Positions 15,131 to 25,686 of a stretch of DNA of 50,169 nt are shown piece by piece. Where the stretch lies: positions 1-50,169 of the forward strand of contig CAJTDK010000025.1 of assembly GCA_910575105.1 (NCBI GenBank), given 5' to 3'. The notes beneath the pieces are model-generated. The model did no database searches. It was not told the DNA's origin and saw only the letters and a program-made list of their open reading frames with translations. Position 1 is the first letter of the stretch; the number at the start of each line of letters is the position of its first letter. This DNA is from Lachnospiraceae bacterium. GTDB lineage: Bacteria; Bacillota; Clostridia; Lachnospirales; Lachnospiraceae. A program made the position numbers and the translations under genes.

Positions 15131-17122
15131 ATGAAAAATGAGCAGAATATATTCAAACTGCATGCCCCATACCAGCCTACGGGAGACCAGCCGCAGGCGA
15201 TAGAAGCACTGGTCAAAGGCTTCAGGGAAGGCAACCAATGTCAGACTTTACTGGGGGTTACGGGTTCCGGGAAGACATTTACGATGGCGAATGTGATTGC
15301 CCAACTGAATAAACCGACACTTGTGATTGCCCATAATAAGACACTTGCAGCACAATTATACGGTGAATTTAAGGAGGTATTCCCGGAAAACGCGGTGGAG
15401 TATTTTGTCTCCTACTACGACTACTACCAGCCCGAGGCTTACGTCCCTTCCTCCGACACCTACATCGCCAAGGACTCTTCCATCAACGACGAGATTGACA
15501 AGCTCCGCCATTCGGCGACGGCAGCTCTTTCGGAGCGGCGGGACGTCATTATCATTGCCAGTGTGTCCTGTATCTACGGTCTTGGTTCACCTATTGATTA
15601 TAAGGAGATGGTGATTTCCCTGCGGCCGGGGATGGTAAAGGACAGGGACGAGATTGTAAAGAAGCTGATTGAGATCCAGTATGACCGGAATGAGATGGAT
15701 TTTAAGCGAGGGACCTTCCGGGTGAACGGTGATGTACTTGAAGTAATTCCGGCATTGCGTGAGGAAGTTGCTTACCGGATTGAATTTTTCGGCGATGAGG
15801 TGGAAAGAATTACAGAAGTAGATGTGCTGACCGGGGAGATTAAGAATGAGCTGAATCATATGGTTATATTTCCGGCTTCCCATTATGTGGTTTCTAGGGA
15901 TAGCATGGAGCGTGCGATCCGGGAGATTGAGACAGAGCTTGAGGGGCAGATCAAGTATTTTAAGGGAGAAGGGAAGCTTTTGGAGGCTCAGCGGATTTCT
16001 GAGCGGACAAATTTTGATATTGAGATGATGAGAGAGACGGGATTCTGTTCGGGAATTGAGAATTATTCCAGGCATCTGACAGGGCTTGAGGCGGGGCAGC
16101 CGCCCCATACGCTGATTGATTATTTTCCCGATGATTTTATCCTGATGATTGATGAGTCGCACATTACGATTCCGCAGGTGGGCGGGATGTATCATGGCGA
16201 CCAGTCTAGAAAGACGACGCTAGTAGAGTATGGATTCAGGCTTCCGTCGGCGAAGGATAATCGTCCTTTAAGTTTTGATGAATTTGAGAGCAAGATCAAT
16301 CAGGTTCTTTTTGTCTCGGCGACGCCGGGAGCCTATGAGAGTGATCATGAGCTTATGCGGGCGGAGCAGGTGATCCGGCCTACCGGGCTATTGGATCCTC
16401 CGGTGGAGGTGCGGCCGGTGGAAGGACAGATTGATGATCTGGTTTCAGAGGTGAATAAAGAGATTAAAAAGAAGAATAAGATCCTCATCACCACCCTTAC
16501 TAAACATATGGCGGAGGATTTGACAGATTATATGCGAGAGCTTGGCATACGTGTCAAGTATCTTCACTCAGATATCGATACCCTCGAACGTGCCGAGATT
16601 ATACGGGATATGCGGCTGGATGTATTTGACGTGCTGGTGGGGATTAATCTTCTGCGGGAAGGGCTTGACATCCCGGAGATCACGCTGATCGCTATCCTTG
16701 ATGCCGACAAAGAAGGCTTCCTGCGGTCGGAGACTTCCCTGATCCAGACGATCGGGCGGGCGGCGAGAAATGTGGACGGTCATGTGATCATGTACGCGGA
16801 TACCATAACCGATTCGATGAGAAATGCGATCGGTGAGACAGACCGGAGGCGGGCAATACAGAAGAAGTACAATGAAGAGCATGGGATCACCCCTCAGTCT
16901 GTGAAAAAGAGCGTGCGTGATCTGATCAGTATTTCAAAGAAGGTTGCGGCAGAGGAGCTGCGTCTTGAGAAGGATCCGGAATCCATGAGCAGGAAGGAGC
17001 TTGAGAAGCTGATCAAGGATATTACAAAACAGATGAAGAAGGCAGCGGCAGAACTTAATTTTGAAGCGGCGGTAGAGCTTAGAGATAAGCTGGTGGAATT
17101 AAAAAAACTTCTGAATGAGTAA
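15131..17122 (+). CDS. uvrB: excinuclease ABC subunit UvrB
   Basis: A 663-residue helicase-like protein of nucleotide excision repair that verifies DNA damage delivered by UvrA and recruits UvrC. Walker A GVTGSGKT is at residues 42-49. The damage-probing beta-hairpin region ([20 protein letters not shown]) spans 95-114, and LMIDESH supplies Walker B. The C-terminal UvrC-binding coiled coil ([20 protein letters not shown] onwards) is complete, and the length is normal. The start at ATG 15131 follows GAGGAGG. It is 47 bases from uvrA and is probably co-transcribed with it under LexA control. Confidence 0.98.
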   Translation: MKNEQNIFKLHAPYQPTGDQPQAIEALVKGFREGNQCQTLLGVTGSGKTFTMANVIAQLNKPTLVIAHNKTLAAQLYGEFKEVFPENAVEYFVSYYDYYQPEAYVPSSDTYIAKDSSINDEIDKLRHSATAALSERRDVIIIASVSCIYGLGSPIDYKEMVISLRPGMVKDRDEIVKKLIEIQYDRNEMDFKRGTFRVNGDVLEVIPALREEVAYRIEFFGDEVERITEVDVLTGEIKNELNHMVIFPASHYVVSRDSMERAIREIETELEGQIKYFKGEGKLLEAQRISERTNFDIEMMRETGFCSGIENYSRHLTGLEAGQPPHTLIDYFPDDFILMIDESHITIPQVGGMYHGDQSRKTTLVEYGFRLPSAKDNRPLSFDEFESKINQVLFVSATPGAYESDHELMRAEQVIRPTGLLDPPVEVRPVEGQIDDLVSEVNKEIKKKNKILITTLTKHMAEDLTDYMRELGIRVKYLHSDIDTLERAEIIRDMRLDVFDVLVGINLLREGLDIPEITLIAILDADKEGFLRSETSLIQTIGRAARNVDGHVIMYADTITDSMRNAIGETDRRRAIQKKYNEEHGITPQSVKKSVRDLISISKKVAAEELRLEKDPESMSRKELEKLIKDITKQMKKAAAELNFEAAVELRDKLVELKKLLNE

Positions 17123-17169
17123 GAAGCGCCGGATGAAGCAGCCTGTATGATTGAGAAAGGGATAGAGGA

Positions 17170-20016
17170 ATGTCAAAAAGTAGAGATAACAGACAATTTA
17201 TTACGATTCGCGGGGCGAATGAGCATAATCTGAAGAATGTAGATCTCAAGATTCCGAGAAATGAGTTGGTAGTGCTGACAGGCTTGAGCGGCTCAGGGAA
17301 GTCTTCCCTTGCCTTTGATACGATCTATGCTGAAGGTCAGAGGAGATATATGGAGTCTCTGTCTTCCTACGCCCGGATGTTTTTAGGGCAGATGGAGAAG
17401 CCGGATGTGGAAAGCATCGAGGGACTTTCCCCGGCCATTTCTATTGACCAGAAGTCTACGAACCGCAATCCGCGTTCCACGGTCGGGACGGTGACAGAGA
17501 TCTATGACTATTTCCGTCTGCTGTACGCCAGAATCGGGATCCCCCACTGTCCGAAGTGCGGCAGGGAGATTAAGAAGCAGACGGTAGACCAGATGGCAGA
17601 TCAGATCATGGAGCTTCCAGAACGCACGAAGATCCAGCTTCTTGCGCCTGTTGTGCGGGGGAGGAAAGGGACGCATGCGAAGCTTTTGGACAGGGCGAAA
17701 AAAAGCGGTTACGTCCGTGTGCGAATCGACGGGAATCTTTATGAGCTTTCGGAGGAGATTGCGCTGGATAAAAATATTAAGCATAATATAGAGATTATTG
17801 TAGACCGTCTGGTAATCAAGGAGGGGATTGAAAAGCGTCTGGTTGATTCTATTGAAAATGTGCTCCGCCTTGCTGAAGGACTGATGATTGTGGATATCAT
17901 TGACGGAGAGCCTATGAATTTCAGCCAGAGCTTCTCCTGCCCTGACTGTGGAATCAGTGTGGATGAGATCGAGCCGAGGAGCTTTTCGTTCAATAATCCC
18001 TTTGGAGCGTGTCCGGTGTGTTCTGGGCTGGGGTATAAGATGGAGTTTGACGAGGAGCTGATGATCCCGGATAAGCGGATGAGTATTTCCGAGGGGGCGA
18101 TTACCGTCATGGGCTGGCAGTCATGCACGGATAAAAAAAGCTTTACCTATGCGATATTGGCTGCGCTCAGCCGGGAGTATGACTTTTCGCTGGATACGCC
18201 GTTTAAGGATTATCCGAAGAAGATACAGGATATTCTGATCTACGGGACAGAGGGAAAGGAAGTGAAGGTACACTACCGGGGACAGCGGGGCGAGGGCGTT
18301 TATGATGTGGCTTTTGAAGGGCTGATCCGCAATGTGGAACGCCGGTACCGGGAGACGTCGTCAGAAACTATGCGGGCAGAATACGAAGAATTTATGCAGA
18401 TCACGCCGTGCCGCGAGTGTAAAGGGCAGAGGCTTAAGCCGGCGGCGCTGGCAGTCACCTTAGGAGAGAAGAATATTCACGAAGTGACGACATTATCTAT
18501 TGAAAAGTTGCAGCAGTTTTTACAGGATCTATCCCTCAGCACGCAGCAGGCGCTGATCGGCGGGCAGATCCTTAAGGAGATACGGGCGAGGACGCAGTTT
18601 CTTTTGGACGTAGGACTTGATTACCTGTCTCTTTCCCGGGCCACAGGCTCTCTTTCCGGCGGCGAAGCCCAGCGGATCCGGCTTGCCACCCAGATCGGAT
18701 CGGGGCTTGTGGGAGTGGCTTATATCCTGGACGAGCCCAGTATCGGCCTTCACCAGCGTGATAACGATAAGCTTCTGAATACATTAAAGCACCTGCGGGA
18801 TCTGGGCAACTCCGTGATCGTAGTGGAGCATGATGAGGATACGATGCGGGAAGCGGATTATATCGTGGATGTGGGCCCGGGAGCCGGAGAGCACGGAGGA
18901 GAAATTGTCGCAGTCGGGACAGCCAGGGATATCATTAAGAATAAGAAATCCATAACCGGTGCATACTTAAGTGGAAGGGAAAGTATTCCGGTGCCGGAAA
19001 AGAGAACGGAACCTTCCGGGTGGATCAGGGTTCTCGGTGCAAAGGAGAATAATCTGAAAAATATCGACGTTGATTTTCCGCTCGGGATCATGACCTGCAT
19101 TACCGGAGTGTCCGGATCGGGAAAAAGTTCTTTGGTCAATGAGATCTTATACAAGCATTTGGCAAGGGATCTCAACCGGGCGAGGACGATTCCCGGAAAG
19201 CATAAGGACATTGAGGGGATAGAGCAGCTTGACAAGGTCATCGCCATTGACCAGTCGCCGATCGGCAGGACGCCCCGCTCGAATCCCGCCACCTATACGG
19301 GAGTGTTCGACCTGATCAGAGATCTGTTTGCGGCGACAGCGGATGCCAAAGCGAGAGGATATAAAAAAGGAAGATTCAGCTTTAATGTGAAAGGCGGACG
19401 CTGTGAGGCATGTGCCGGGGACGGGATTTTAAAGATTGAGATGCACTTCCTGCCGGACGTGTATGTTCCCTGTGAGGTGTGCCATGGGAAACGGTATAAC
19501 CGGGAGACGCTGGAGGTAAAGTACAAAGGAAAGAATATTTACGATGTTCTTAATATGACGGTAGAGGAAGCGATGCATTTCTTTGAAAATGTACCCAGCA
19601 TCCGCAGGAAGATGGAGACGCTTTATGACGTGGGGCTTTCCTATATCCGGCTGGGACAGCCGTCTACGCAGCTTTCCGGCGGCGAGGCTCAGCGGATCAA
19701 GCTGGCGTCGGAGCTGAGTAAGCGAAGTACCGGAAAGACGATCTACATTTTGGACGAGCCGACCACGGGCCTTCATTTTGCGGATGTGCATAAGCTGACG
19801 GAGATTTTAAGGAGACTTTCGGCGGACGGCAATACGGTCATCGTAATCGAGCATAATCTGGACGTGATCAAGACGGCAGATTATATTATCGACATGGGAC
19901 CAGAAGGCGGAGACAAAGGCGGAACGGTCATCGCACAGGGAACGCCGGAGGAGATAGCTGAAAATCCGCTTTCCTATACCGGGAGATATATCCGCAGGCT
20001 ATTGTTTACTTCGTGA
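17170..20016 (+). CDS. uvrA: excinuclease ABC subunit UvrA
   Basis: A 948-residue ABC-type ATPase that scans DNA for bulky lesions and loads UvrB. The two nucleotide-binding domains have Walker A motifs at 38-46 (GLSGSGKSS) and about 646-654 (GVSGSGKSS), and each has an LSGGEAQRI signature. Cysteine pairs typical of UvrA zinc modules are at about 127-130, 257-285 (CPDCG ... CPVCSG) and 745 onwards (CEACAG ... CEVCHG). Length and domains are complete. Confidence 0.98.
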   Translation: MSKSRDNRQFITIRGANEHNLKNVDLKIPRNELVVLTGLSGSGKSSLAFDTIYAEGQRRYMESLSSYARMFLGQMEKPDVESIEGLSPAISIDQKSTNRNPRSTVGTVTEIYDYFRLLYARIGIPHCPKCGREIKKQTVDQMADQIMELPERTKIQLLAPVVRGRKGTHAKLLDRAKKSGYVRVRIDGNLYELSEEIALDKNIKHNIEIIVDRLVIKEGIEKRLVDSIENVLRLAEGLMIVDIIDGEPMNFSQSFSCPDCGISVDEIEPRSFSFNNPFGACPVCSGLGYKMEFDEELMIPDKRMSISEGAITVMGWQSCTDKKSFTYAILAALSREYDFSLDTPFKDYPKKIQDILIYGTEGKEVKVHYRGQRGEGVYDVAFEGLIRNVERRYRETSSETMRAEYEEFMQITPCRECKGQRLKPAALAVTLGEKNIHEVTTLSIEKLQQFLQDLSLSTQQALIGGQILKEIRARTQFLLDVGLDYLSLSRATGSLSGGEAQRIRLATQIGSGLVGVAYILDEPSIGLHQRDNDKLLNTLKHLRDLGNSVIVVEHDEDTMREADYIVDVGPGAGEHGGEIVAVGTARDIIKNKKSITGAYLSGRESIPVPEKRTEPSGWIRVLGAKENNLKNIDVDFPLGIMTCITGVSGSGKSSLVNEILYKHLARDLNRARTIPGKHKDIEGIEQLDKVIAIDQSPIGRTPRSNPATYTGVFDLIRDLFAATADAKARGYKKGRFSFNVKGGRCEACAGDGILKIEMHFLPDVYVPCEVCHGKRYNRETLEVKYKGKNIYDVLNMTVEEAMHFFENVPSIRRKMETLYDVGLSYIRLGQPSTQLSGGEAQRIKLASELSKRSTGKTIYILDEPTTGLHFADVHKLTEILRRLSADGNTVIVIEHNLDVIKTADYIIDMGPEGGDKGGTVIAQGTPEEIAENPLSYTGRYIRRLLFTS

Positions 20017-20047
20017 GATGCTTCACAAAGAATTAAGAAAATAGGGG

Positions 20048-20076
20048 TTTTCATCTAATAAAATACGGGATATAAT
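20048..20076 (+). promoter_or_regulatory. putative promoter of mreB
   Basis: TTTTCA (20048-20053) is 17 bases from a perfect TATAAT (20071-20076). It sits in the 117-base gap between uvrA and mreB and about 58 bases before the start codon. Confidence 0.5.
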
Positions 20077-20133
20077 ACCCAAAGGGTATATCCGTCTGGA
20101 CGTGAGAGCAAGTAAGTTGAAAGGGGATTTGGA

Positions 20134-21120
20134 ATGTCAGTAGATATTGGAATAGATTTGGGAACAGCCAGCGTTCTTGTGTATATTAAAGGCAAGGGCG
20201 TGATACTGAAGGAACCCTCTGTAGTGGCATTTGACCGTGATACGAATACGATCAAGGCCATTGGCGAGGAGGCAAGGCTGATGCTCGGGCGTACGCCGGG
20301 CAACGTGATTGCAATCCGTCCCCTGAGGAAAGGCGTAATATCCGATTATACGGTGACAGAGAAGATGATTAAGTATTTTGTGCAGAAGGCGATGGGGCGT
20401 CGGACATTCAGGAAGCCTTGTATCAGCATCTGTGTGCCCAGTGGTGTGACGGAGGTAGAGAAAAAAGCAGTCGAGGAGGCTACTTTTGCAGCCGGGGCAA
20501 GGGATGTGAATCTTATCGAAGAGCCGGTAGCGGCTGCGATTGGAGCAGGCATTGATATATCCAAGCCCTGTGGAAATATGATCGTGGATATCGGCGGTGG
20601 GACTACGGATGTGGCGGTAATCTCTCTTGGGGGGACGGTGGTGAATACCTCCCTCAAGGTGGCAGGAGATGATTTTGATGAAGCGATCGTCCGTTTTATG
20701 CGCAAGAAGCATAACCTCCTGATCGGTGACCGTACGGCGGAGGATATAAAGATCCAGATCGGGACCACTTATCAGATGATGGAAAATGATGCCATGGAGG
20801 TACGGGGAAGGAATCTGCTGACAGGGCTCCCGAAGACGGTGATGGTGACGTCTGCTGAGACAGAGGAAGCGCTCAGGGAGACGGCGGGCCAGATCGTGGA
20901 GGCGGTGATCAGTGTGCTGGAGAGGACACCGCCGGAGCTCTCTGCGGATATTTTAGACCGCGGGATCATGCTGACCGGAGGCGGCGCCCTGCTCAGGGGG
21001 CTGGAGGAGATGATCGAGGAGCGGACGGGGATCAATACCATGACTGCGGACGATCCGACACAGGTAGTTGCTGTCGGTACCGGGCAGTTTGTAGAGCTTA
21101 CAAGTTTGTACAAGGAGTAA
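20134..21120 (+). CDS. mreB: MreB/Mbl-family actin-like cell-shape protein
   Basis: A 328-residue actin-fold ATPase that polymerises on the inner membrane face and guides peptidoglycan synthesis in rod-shaped cells. The actin-type nucleotide motifs are visible: IGIDLGTASV near the start, IVDIGGGTTDVAVIS in the middle and LTGGGALLRGLEEMI near the end. There are no mreC or mreD genes after it, as is usual for Mbl or MreBH copies, so it may be an additional paralogue rather than the main mreB. Starts at ATG 20134 behind GAAAGGGG. Confidence 0.92.
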   Translation: MSVDIGIDLGTASVLVYIKGKGVILKEPSVVAFDRDTNTIKAIGEEARLMLGRTPGNVIAIRPLRKGVISDYTVTEKMIKYFVQKAMGRRTFRKPCISICVPSGVTEVEKKAVEEATFAAGARDVNLIEEPVAAAIGAGIDISKPCGNMIVDIGGGTTDVAVISLGGTVVNTSLKVAGDDFDEAIVRFMRKKHNLLIGDRTAEDIKIQIGTTYQMMENDAMEVRGRNLLTGLPKTVMVTSAETEEALRETAGQIVEAVISVLERTPPELSADILDRGIMLTGGGALLRGLEEMIEERTGINTMTADDPTQVVAVGTGQFVELTSLYKE

Positions 21121-21133
21121 GATAAAAGGTACA

Positions 21134-23383
21134 ATGGAAACAATAAAAGGATATGTGGAGCATATTGTATACCGCAATGAGGAGAATGGGTATACGGTAT
21201 TTCATTTGAATATTGATGAAGGTGACCTTACTTGTGTAGGGAAGCTTCATTATATAGAAGAAGGAGGGCTTCTGGAGCTGACCGGTGAATATACGACCCA
21301 CAGACTTTACGGGACCCAGCTTCAGATTGCGTCTGCGAGGATGTGTGAGCCGGAGGACCTGGTGTCTATCGAGCGGTATCTTGGTTCCGGCGCAGTGAAG
21401 GGAGTCGGTGCGTCCCTTGCGGGGAAGATCGTGAAGAAGTTCAGGGAGGATACGTTCCGCATAATCGAAGAAGAGCCGGAACGGCTGGCAGAGATCAAAG
21501 GGATCAGTGAGCGCAAGGCCAGGGAGATTTCCCTCCAGGTGGAAGAAAAGAAGGATATGAGGCAGGCTATGCTTTACTTGCAGAAATTTGGCATTTCCAT
21601 TACGCTGGCAGTCCGGATCTACCAGCATTACGGTCAGAGCGTATACCGTGTGATCGAGGAAAATCCTTACCAGCTTGCAGATCATGTGTCGGGAATTGGG
21701 TTTAAGACCGCTGATGAGCTTGCGGCGAAGGTCGGGATCCATACGGATTCAGATTACCGCATTCGCAGCGGTATTTTCTATACGCTTCTCCAGAGCGTGG
21801 GGGAGGGGCATGTATACATGAATCAGGATGTCTTGCTGTACCGGGCCAGTCTGCTTCTTGGCGTGGAGATCAAGGATATAGAAAAGTATCTGCAGGATCT
21901 TGCCATGGAAAAAAAGATCGTATTAAAGCGGGAGGCTGCTTTGGATGAGGGAGTGGCGCAGGCCGGCGGGGAAGGGGCAGGGCTTAGGATCTATGCTTCA
22001 CGTTATTATTATCTGGAGCTAAATACGGCGAAGATGCTTCATGACCTGAATATACACGAGGATATCTTGAAGGACAGGGCCAAAGAACGCCTCTGCGCCA
22101 TCGAGGAGCGGACAGGGCTTGCGCTTGATTCCCACCAGCAGGCGGCAGTGATGGAGGCGGCAGGTAACGGCATTACCATTGTGACCGGAGGTCCAGGTAC
22201 CGGAAAGACGACGACGATCAATGCCATGATCCATTTTTTTGAAGGAGAAGGGATGGATATTCTGCTGGCGGCGCCTACCGGAAGGGCGGCAAAGCGGATG
22301 ACGGAGGCTACCGGCTATGAGGCCCAGACGATACATAGATTGTTAGAGGTGAACGGCAACCCGGAGGAGGAAGGGAATACCGGATTTCAGCGCAACGCGG
22401 AGAATCCACTGGAGGCAGATGCCATCATTATCGATGAGATGTCGATGGTTGACCTTCCGCTGATGCATGCGCTGCTGAGTGCGGCCGTTCCGGGGATGCG
22501 GCTTGTTCTGGTAGGAGATGTGAACCAGCTTCCGAGCGTAGGTCCGGGTAGTGTGTTGAAAGATCTTATCCGTTCCGGCTGTTTCCCGGTTGTCATGCTG
22601 ACGAAGATATTCCGCCAGGCGGGAGAGAGCGATATCGTAGTGAATGCCCATAGAATAAACCGGGGTGAGGAGGTTGTACTCGACAATAGGAGCCAGGATT
22701 TCTTCTTTTTGAAGCGGCATGAGCCAGATGTGATCATCAGTGTGCTGCTCACATTGATCCAGAAGAAGCTTCCTAAATATGTGGAAGCAGAAAGCTGTGA
22801 TATTCAGGTGCTGACGCCGATGCGCAAAGGGCTCCTTGGGGTGGAACGCCTGAACCGTATACTTCAGGAATACCTGAATCCGCCGGATAAGAACAAGCAG
22901 GAGAAGGAAGCCGGAGAACGCCTCTTCCGTGAGGGCGATAAGGTCATGCAGATTAAGAATAATTATCAGCTTGAATGGGAGATCAAGACGCGTTATGGGA
23001 TGACGGTCGATAAGGGGCTGGGCATTTTTAACGGGGATATGGGGATCATCAAAAGCATCAATACTTACGAAGAGACGGTGACGGTGGAGTATGATGAGAA
23101 GAGACTGGTCAAATATCCCTATAGTCTTTTAGAGGAGCTGGAGCTTGCCTATGCCATAACGATACATAAGGCTCAAGGAAGTGAGTACCCGGCAGTTGTG
23201 ATTCCGCTGCTTAGGGGGCCAAGGCAGCTCTATAACCGGAATCTTCTTTATACTGCCGTGACTAGGGCAAAGCGGTGTGTGACACTTGTGGGGAGTGACG
23301 CCGTGTTCCAGGATATGATACGGAATGCGGATGAGCAGGCAAGAAATACAAGCCTTGCGGAACGAATCTGTGAGATGAATTGA
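21134..23383 (+). CDS. recD2: RecD2-type ATP-dependent DNA helicase
   Basis: A 749-residue superfamily 1B 5'-3' helicase not associated with RecBC. The N-terminal OB-like region (1-75) is followed by helix-hairpin-helix segments (VKGVGASLAGKIV, ISGIGFKTADELA). The helicase core starts with Walker A GGPGTGKTT at residues 352-360 and includes IIDEMSMVD and the late motif YAITIHKAQGSEYP at about 672. Length is normal for RecD2. It lies 13 bases after mreB, and its TGA overlaps the TTG start of comF. RecD2 is implicated in replication-fork maintenance and repair in Firmicutes. Confidence 0.95.
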   Translation: METIKGYVEHIVYRNEENGYTVFHLNIDEGDLTCVGKLHYIEEGGLLELTGEYTTHRLYGTQLQIASARMCEPEDLVSIERYLGSGAVKGVGASLAGKIVKKFREDTFRIIEEEPERLAEIKGISERKAREISLQVEEKKDMRQAMLYLQKFGISITLAVRIYQHYGQSVYRVIEENPYQLADHVSGIGFKTADELAAKVGIHTDSDYRIRSGIFYTLLQSVGEGHVYMNQDVLLYRASLLLGVEIKDIEKYLQDLAMEKKIVLKREAALDEGVAQAGGEGAGLRIYASRYYYLELNTAKMLHDLNIHEDILKDRAKERLCAIEERTGLALDSHQQAAVMEAAGNGITIVTGGPGTGKTTTINAMIHFFEGEGMDILLAAPTGRAAKRMTEATGYEAQTIHRLLEVNGNPEEEGNTGFQRNAENPLEADAIIIDEMSMVDLPLMHALLSAAVPGMRLVLVGDVNQLPSVGPGSVLKDLIRSGCFPVVMLTKIFRQAGESDIVVNAHRINRGEEVVLDNRSQDFFFLKRHEPDVIISVLLTLIQKKLPKYVEAESCDIQVLTPMRKGLLGVERLNRILQEYLNPPDKNKQEKEAGERLFREGDKVMQIKNNYQLEWEIKTRYGMTVDKGLGIFNGDMGIIKSINTYEETVTVEYDEKRLVKYPYSLLEELELAYAITIHKAQGSEYPAVVIPLLRGPRQLYNRNLLYTAVTRAKRCVTLVGSDAVFQDMIRNADEQARNTSLAERICEMN

Positions 23384-24096
23384 AGAGTAATTTTCTGTTA
23401 AAATTGTTCTGGCCGGAGATCTGCCCCTTTTGCGGAAGGGTTTCCCGCCAGGGAATCTGTGACGGCTGTCTGGAGAAACTAGAGCTTCTTGCGGCAGAGG
23501 AGCCAAGATGCATGAAATGCGGTAAGCCAATCCGCAGCGGGGAGCAGGAATACTGTTACGACTGTGTGCACACGGATCATTATTTTGAACAGGGAGCTGC
23601 GCTGTGGCTCCATAGAGAGCCGGTGAACCGGTCAATCTACCAGTTCAAATTCCACAATCAGCGTGCGTTTGGCAGATATTATGCTGAGGAGATGGCCAGG
23701 CGCTATGGGAGGACGCTTCGCAGATGGGATCCAACGCTTATCCTGCCGGTCCCGCTGCATCTGTCAAAGCAGCGGAAGAGAGGCTATAATCAGGCGGCCA
23801 TTGTTGCCGGAGAGCTTGGAAGGCTTAGCGGGATTACTGTAGATGACGGGATTCTTAAGCGGGTGCGGGGGACAGCTCCGCAGAAAAGCCTGGCCCCTGA
23901 AGAGCGCAAAAGAAATATCGGTGGCGCTTTTTTGGTGGGGAGGCAGGAGCGGAAAAGGTTGGCGGGAAAACGGGTATTGCTGATCGATGATATCTACACT
24001 ACCGGAAGCACGATGGATGAGGCGGCGAGGACACTTAGACGGGCAGGAGCAGAAAAAGTCTACTATTTGGCGATTAGTATTGGACAAGGATACTGA
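23380..24096 (+). CDS. comF: ComF family protein (phosphoribosyltransferase-like)
   Basis: A 238-residue protein with start TTG 23380 overlapping the recD2 stop, which implies translational coupling. The N-terminus has two four-cysteine zinc clusters (CPFC at 15-18 with CDGC at 27-30; CMKC with CYDC). The C-terminal PRTase fold carries the PRPP-binding motif VLLIDDIYTTGSTMDEA. ComF is a cytoplasmic component of natural competence, acting in handling of incoming single-stranded DNA, and is often found in bacteria without known competence, as probably here. Confidence 0.9.
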   Translation: MKSNFLLKLFWPEICPFCGRVSRQGICDGCLEKLELLAAEEPRCMKCGKPIRSGEQEYCYDCVHTDHYFEQGAALWLHREPVNRSIYQFKFHNQRAFGRYYAEEMARRYGRTLRRWDPTLILPVPLHLSKQRKRGYNQAAIVAGELGRLSGITVDDGILKRVRGTAPQKSLAPEERKRNIGGAFLVGRQERKRLAGKRVLLIDDIYTTGSTMDEAARTLRRAGAEKVYYLAISIGQGY

Positions 24097-24109
24097 TATT
24101 TGTTATACT
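24080..24109 (+). promoter_or_regulatory. possible promoter of the membrane-protein / cdaA genes
   Basis: TTGGAC (24080-24085) is 18 bases from TATACT (24104-24109), at the 3' end of comF and about 80 bases before the next start. Moderate match only. Confidence 0.35.
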
Positions 24110-24190
24110 GAAAATAATGTACTGGCACTCTGTTTTGTGTGTCCGGATTTCGGATGGATGGAGCACAGAAATATAAATTAGAGGTGGACG

Positions 24191-24586
24191 ATGTTAGACG
24201 AACGCAAGGTTAAGCTGATGACTAAGCTTGCACTGTATGAACATACGCAGGGCAAGGAAGATTTTAAGATAAGTGAATATTACCGGAAGGATTATGCAGG
24301 CATGCATGTTTTCAGCTCTTTTATCTGGGTGACGATCGGCTATATGTGTCTGGCAGTGCTGCTTGTGCTTGCCGGCTTTGACGCATTGATGGACAGCATG
24401 TCCAACAGCCTGATGCTGATGATGCTGATGATCTTTGTGGTGGGATATTTCGGCGTGGTCGTGATCTACGCTGTTATTTCCAGCCATATATTTAACCAGA
24501 AGCATAAAGAGGCGAGGATGAGGGTGAAAAAATACAATCATGATCTGACGAGACTTCTTAAGTGGTATGAAAGGGAGAAAAAGTAA
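24191..24586 (+). CDS. unrecognised two-helix membrane protein
   Basis: A 131-residue protein with two membrane helices (about residues 41-62 and 74-96), a polar N-terminus and a charged cytoplasmic tail ending KWYEREKK. It starts at ATG 24191 behind AGAGGTG. It directly abuts the next membrane protein gene (stop 24586, start 24587), so both are probably translated from one mRNA with cdaA. No family recognised; the position suggests an envelope function. Confidence 0.7.
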   Translation: MLDERKVKLMTKLALYEHTQGKEDFKISEYYRKDYAGMHVFSSFIWVTIGYMCLAVLLVLAGFDALMDSMSNSLMLMMLMIFVVGYFGVVVIYAVISSHIFNQKHKEARMRVKKYNHDLTRLLKWYEREKK

Positions 24587-25648
24587 ATGGACGGAATATT
24601 TGTAATGAAAGGGAAATTTCAGGAGATCTATGCAAAGCATTCGATTGTTTTCGATAAAGGAGTGCAGTTCGCCCTAGCTCTGCTGGTATTTTACCTGATC
24701 AATAATAATGTCGGCTTTATGAAGGCGGCGGCCTCGCCTGTGGTGACGCTTGCCTTGGCTGTGATCTGTACTTTTTTCCCGACAGTTATGACGGCGGTCG
24801 CGGCAACTGCCCTTATTCTGGCACATATGTATGCGGTATCCATAGCCGCCCTTGCGGTTACGGCAGTCGTATTTCTTATCATGTATATCTTTTATTTCCG
24901 GCTGACGCCGAAGATGGCTGTGGTGGTCCTGCTTATGCCGGCGGCTTTTGTTTTTCAGATTCCGTTTGCGGTGCCGCTTGCTTATGCGCTGGTTTCGACG
25001 CCGGTCTGCATGGTGGCGGTCGTGTGCGGGACTATAGTTTATTTTATGATGGAGTATGTGAAGAAGGCGGCGCCGGGGCTTACTGGAAAAGGGCTTTCCG
25101 GGATCATGAGCCAGAGCTCAGAATATTTGAAGCAGGTATTCCAGGACAAAGAAATGTGGATTATCATTGCCGCATTCCTGATCGCGTTTCTGGTTGTTTA
25201 TACGATCAGAAGGCAGTCGGTGAACCATGCATGGAAGGTGGCCGCGCTGGCGGGAGTGACGGTTAATGCAGTTGTTAATATCGTAGGGGATATCGTGCTG
25301 GGTGTCCATACGTCTTATACATCCTTGGTGGCGGGGAGCGTAGCGGCGGTAGTCATCGGACTTGTGCTTGAGCTGATGTTTTTTGCGGTTGATTATACGA
25401 AGAGTGAGAGTCTCCAGTATGAAGATGATGAATATTATTATTATGTAAAGGCAATTCCGAAGCTGTCTGTTGCGAAGCCGGAGAAGACGGTGAAGAGAAT
25501 CAGCGGGCGGCGCGAGACAGAGATCATGGATACGGAGTCGGTAAGGAACAGAAGACGTGAAAGCGCGGGACCTGCTGACAGAGGCGGTGCGCGGCCGGCG
25601 GTAAGAAGCGGCACAGAGCATGGCAGAGGGAATGCAAAGCTTCATTAG
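24587..25648 (+). CDS. unrecognised polytopic membrane protein upstream of CdaA
   Basis: A 353-residue protein with about eight to nine membrane helices through residue 270, and a cytoplasmic tail of about 80 residues. The tail has an acidic, tyrosine-rich stretch (YEDDEYYYYVKAIPKLSVAK) and then many arginines. An alternative start at ATG 24605 is possible. The tail motif looks conserved in Lachnospiraceae membrane proteins but I cannot name the family. Immediately upstream of the c-di-AMP synthase genes, so a link to turgor or wall homeostasis is possible. Confidence 0.75.
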   Translation: MDGIFVMKGKFQEIYAKHSIVFDKGVQFALALLVFYLINNNVGFMKAAASPVVTLALAVICTFFPTVMTAVAATALILAHMYAVSIAALAVTAVVFLIMYIFYFRLTPKMAVVVLLMPAAFVFQIPFAVPLAYALVSTPVCMVAVVCGTIVYFMMEYVKKAAPGLTGKGLSGIMSQSSEYLKQVFQDKEMWIIIAAFLIAFLVVYTIRRQSVNHAWKVAALAGVTVNAVVNIVGDIVLGVHTSYTSLVAGSVAAVVIGLVLELMFFAVDYTKSESLQYEDDEYYYYVKAIPKLSVAKPEKTVKRISGRRETEIMDTESVRNRRRESAGPADRGGARPAVRSGTEHGRGNAKLH

Positions 25649-25686
25649 TTTTTACATATTTATTTCATTGAAAAGGAGGTGAGAGA

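Noticed and set aside
21098-21742. 214-codon open frame on the minus strand
   Set aside because: Covers the start of recD2, which is coupled to comF and has full motifs; no evidence for the antisense frame.
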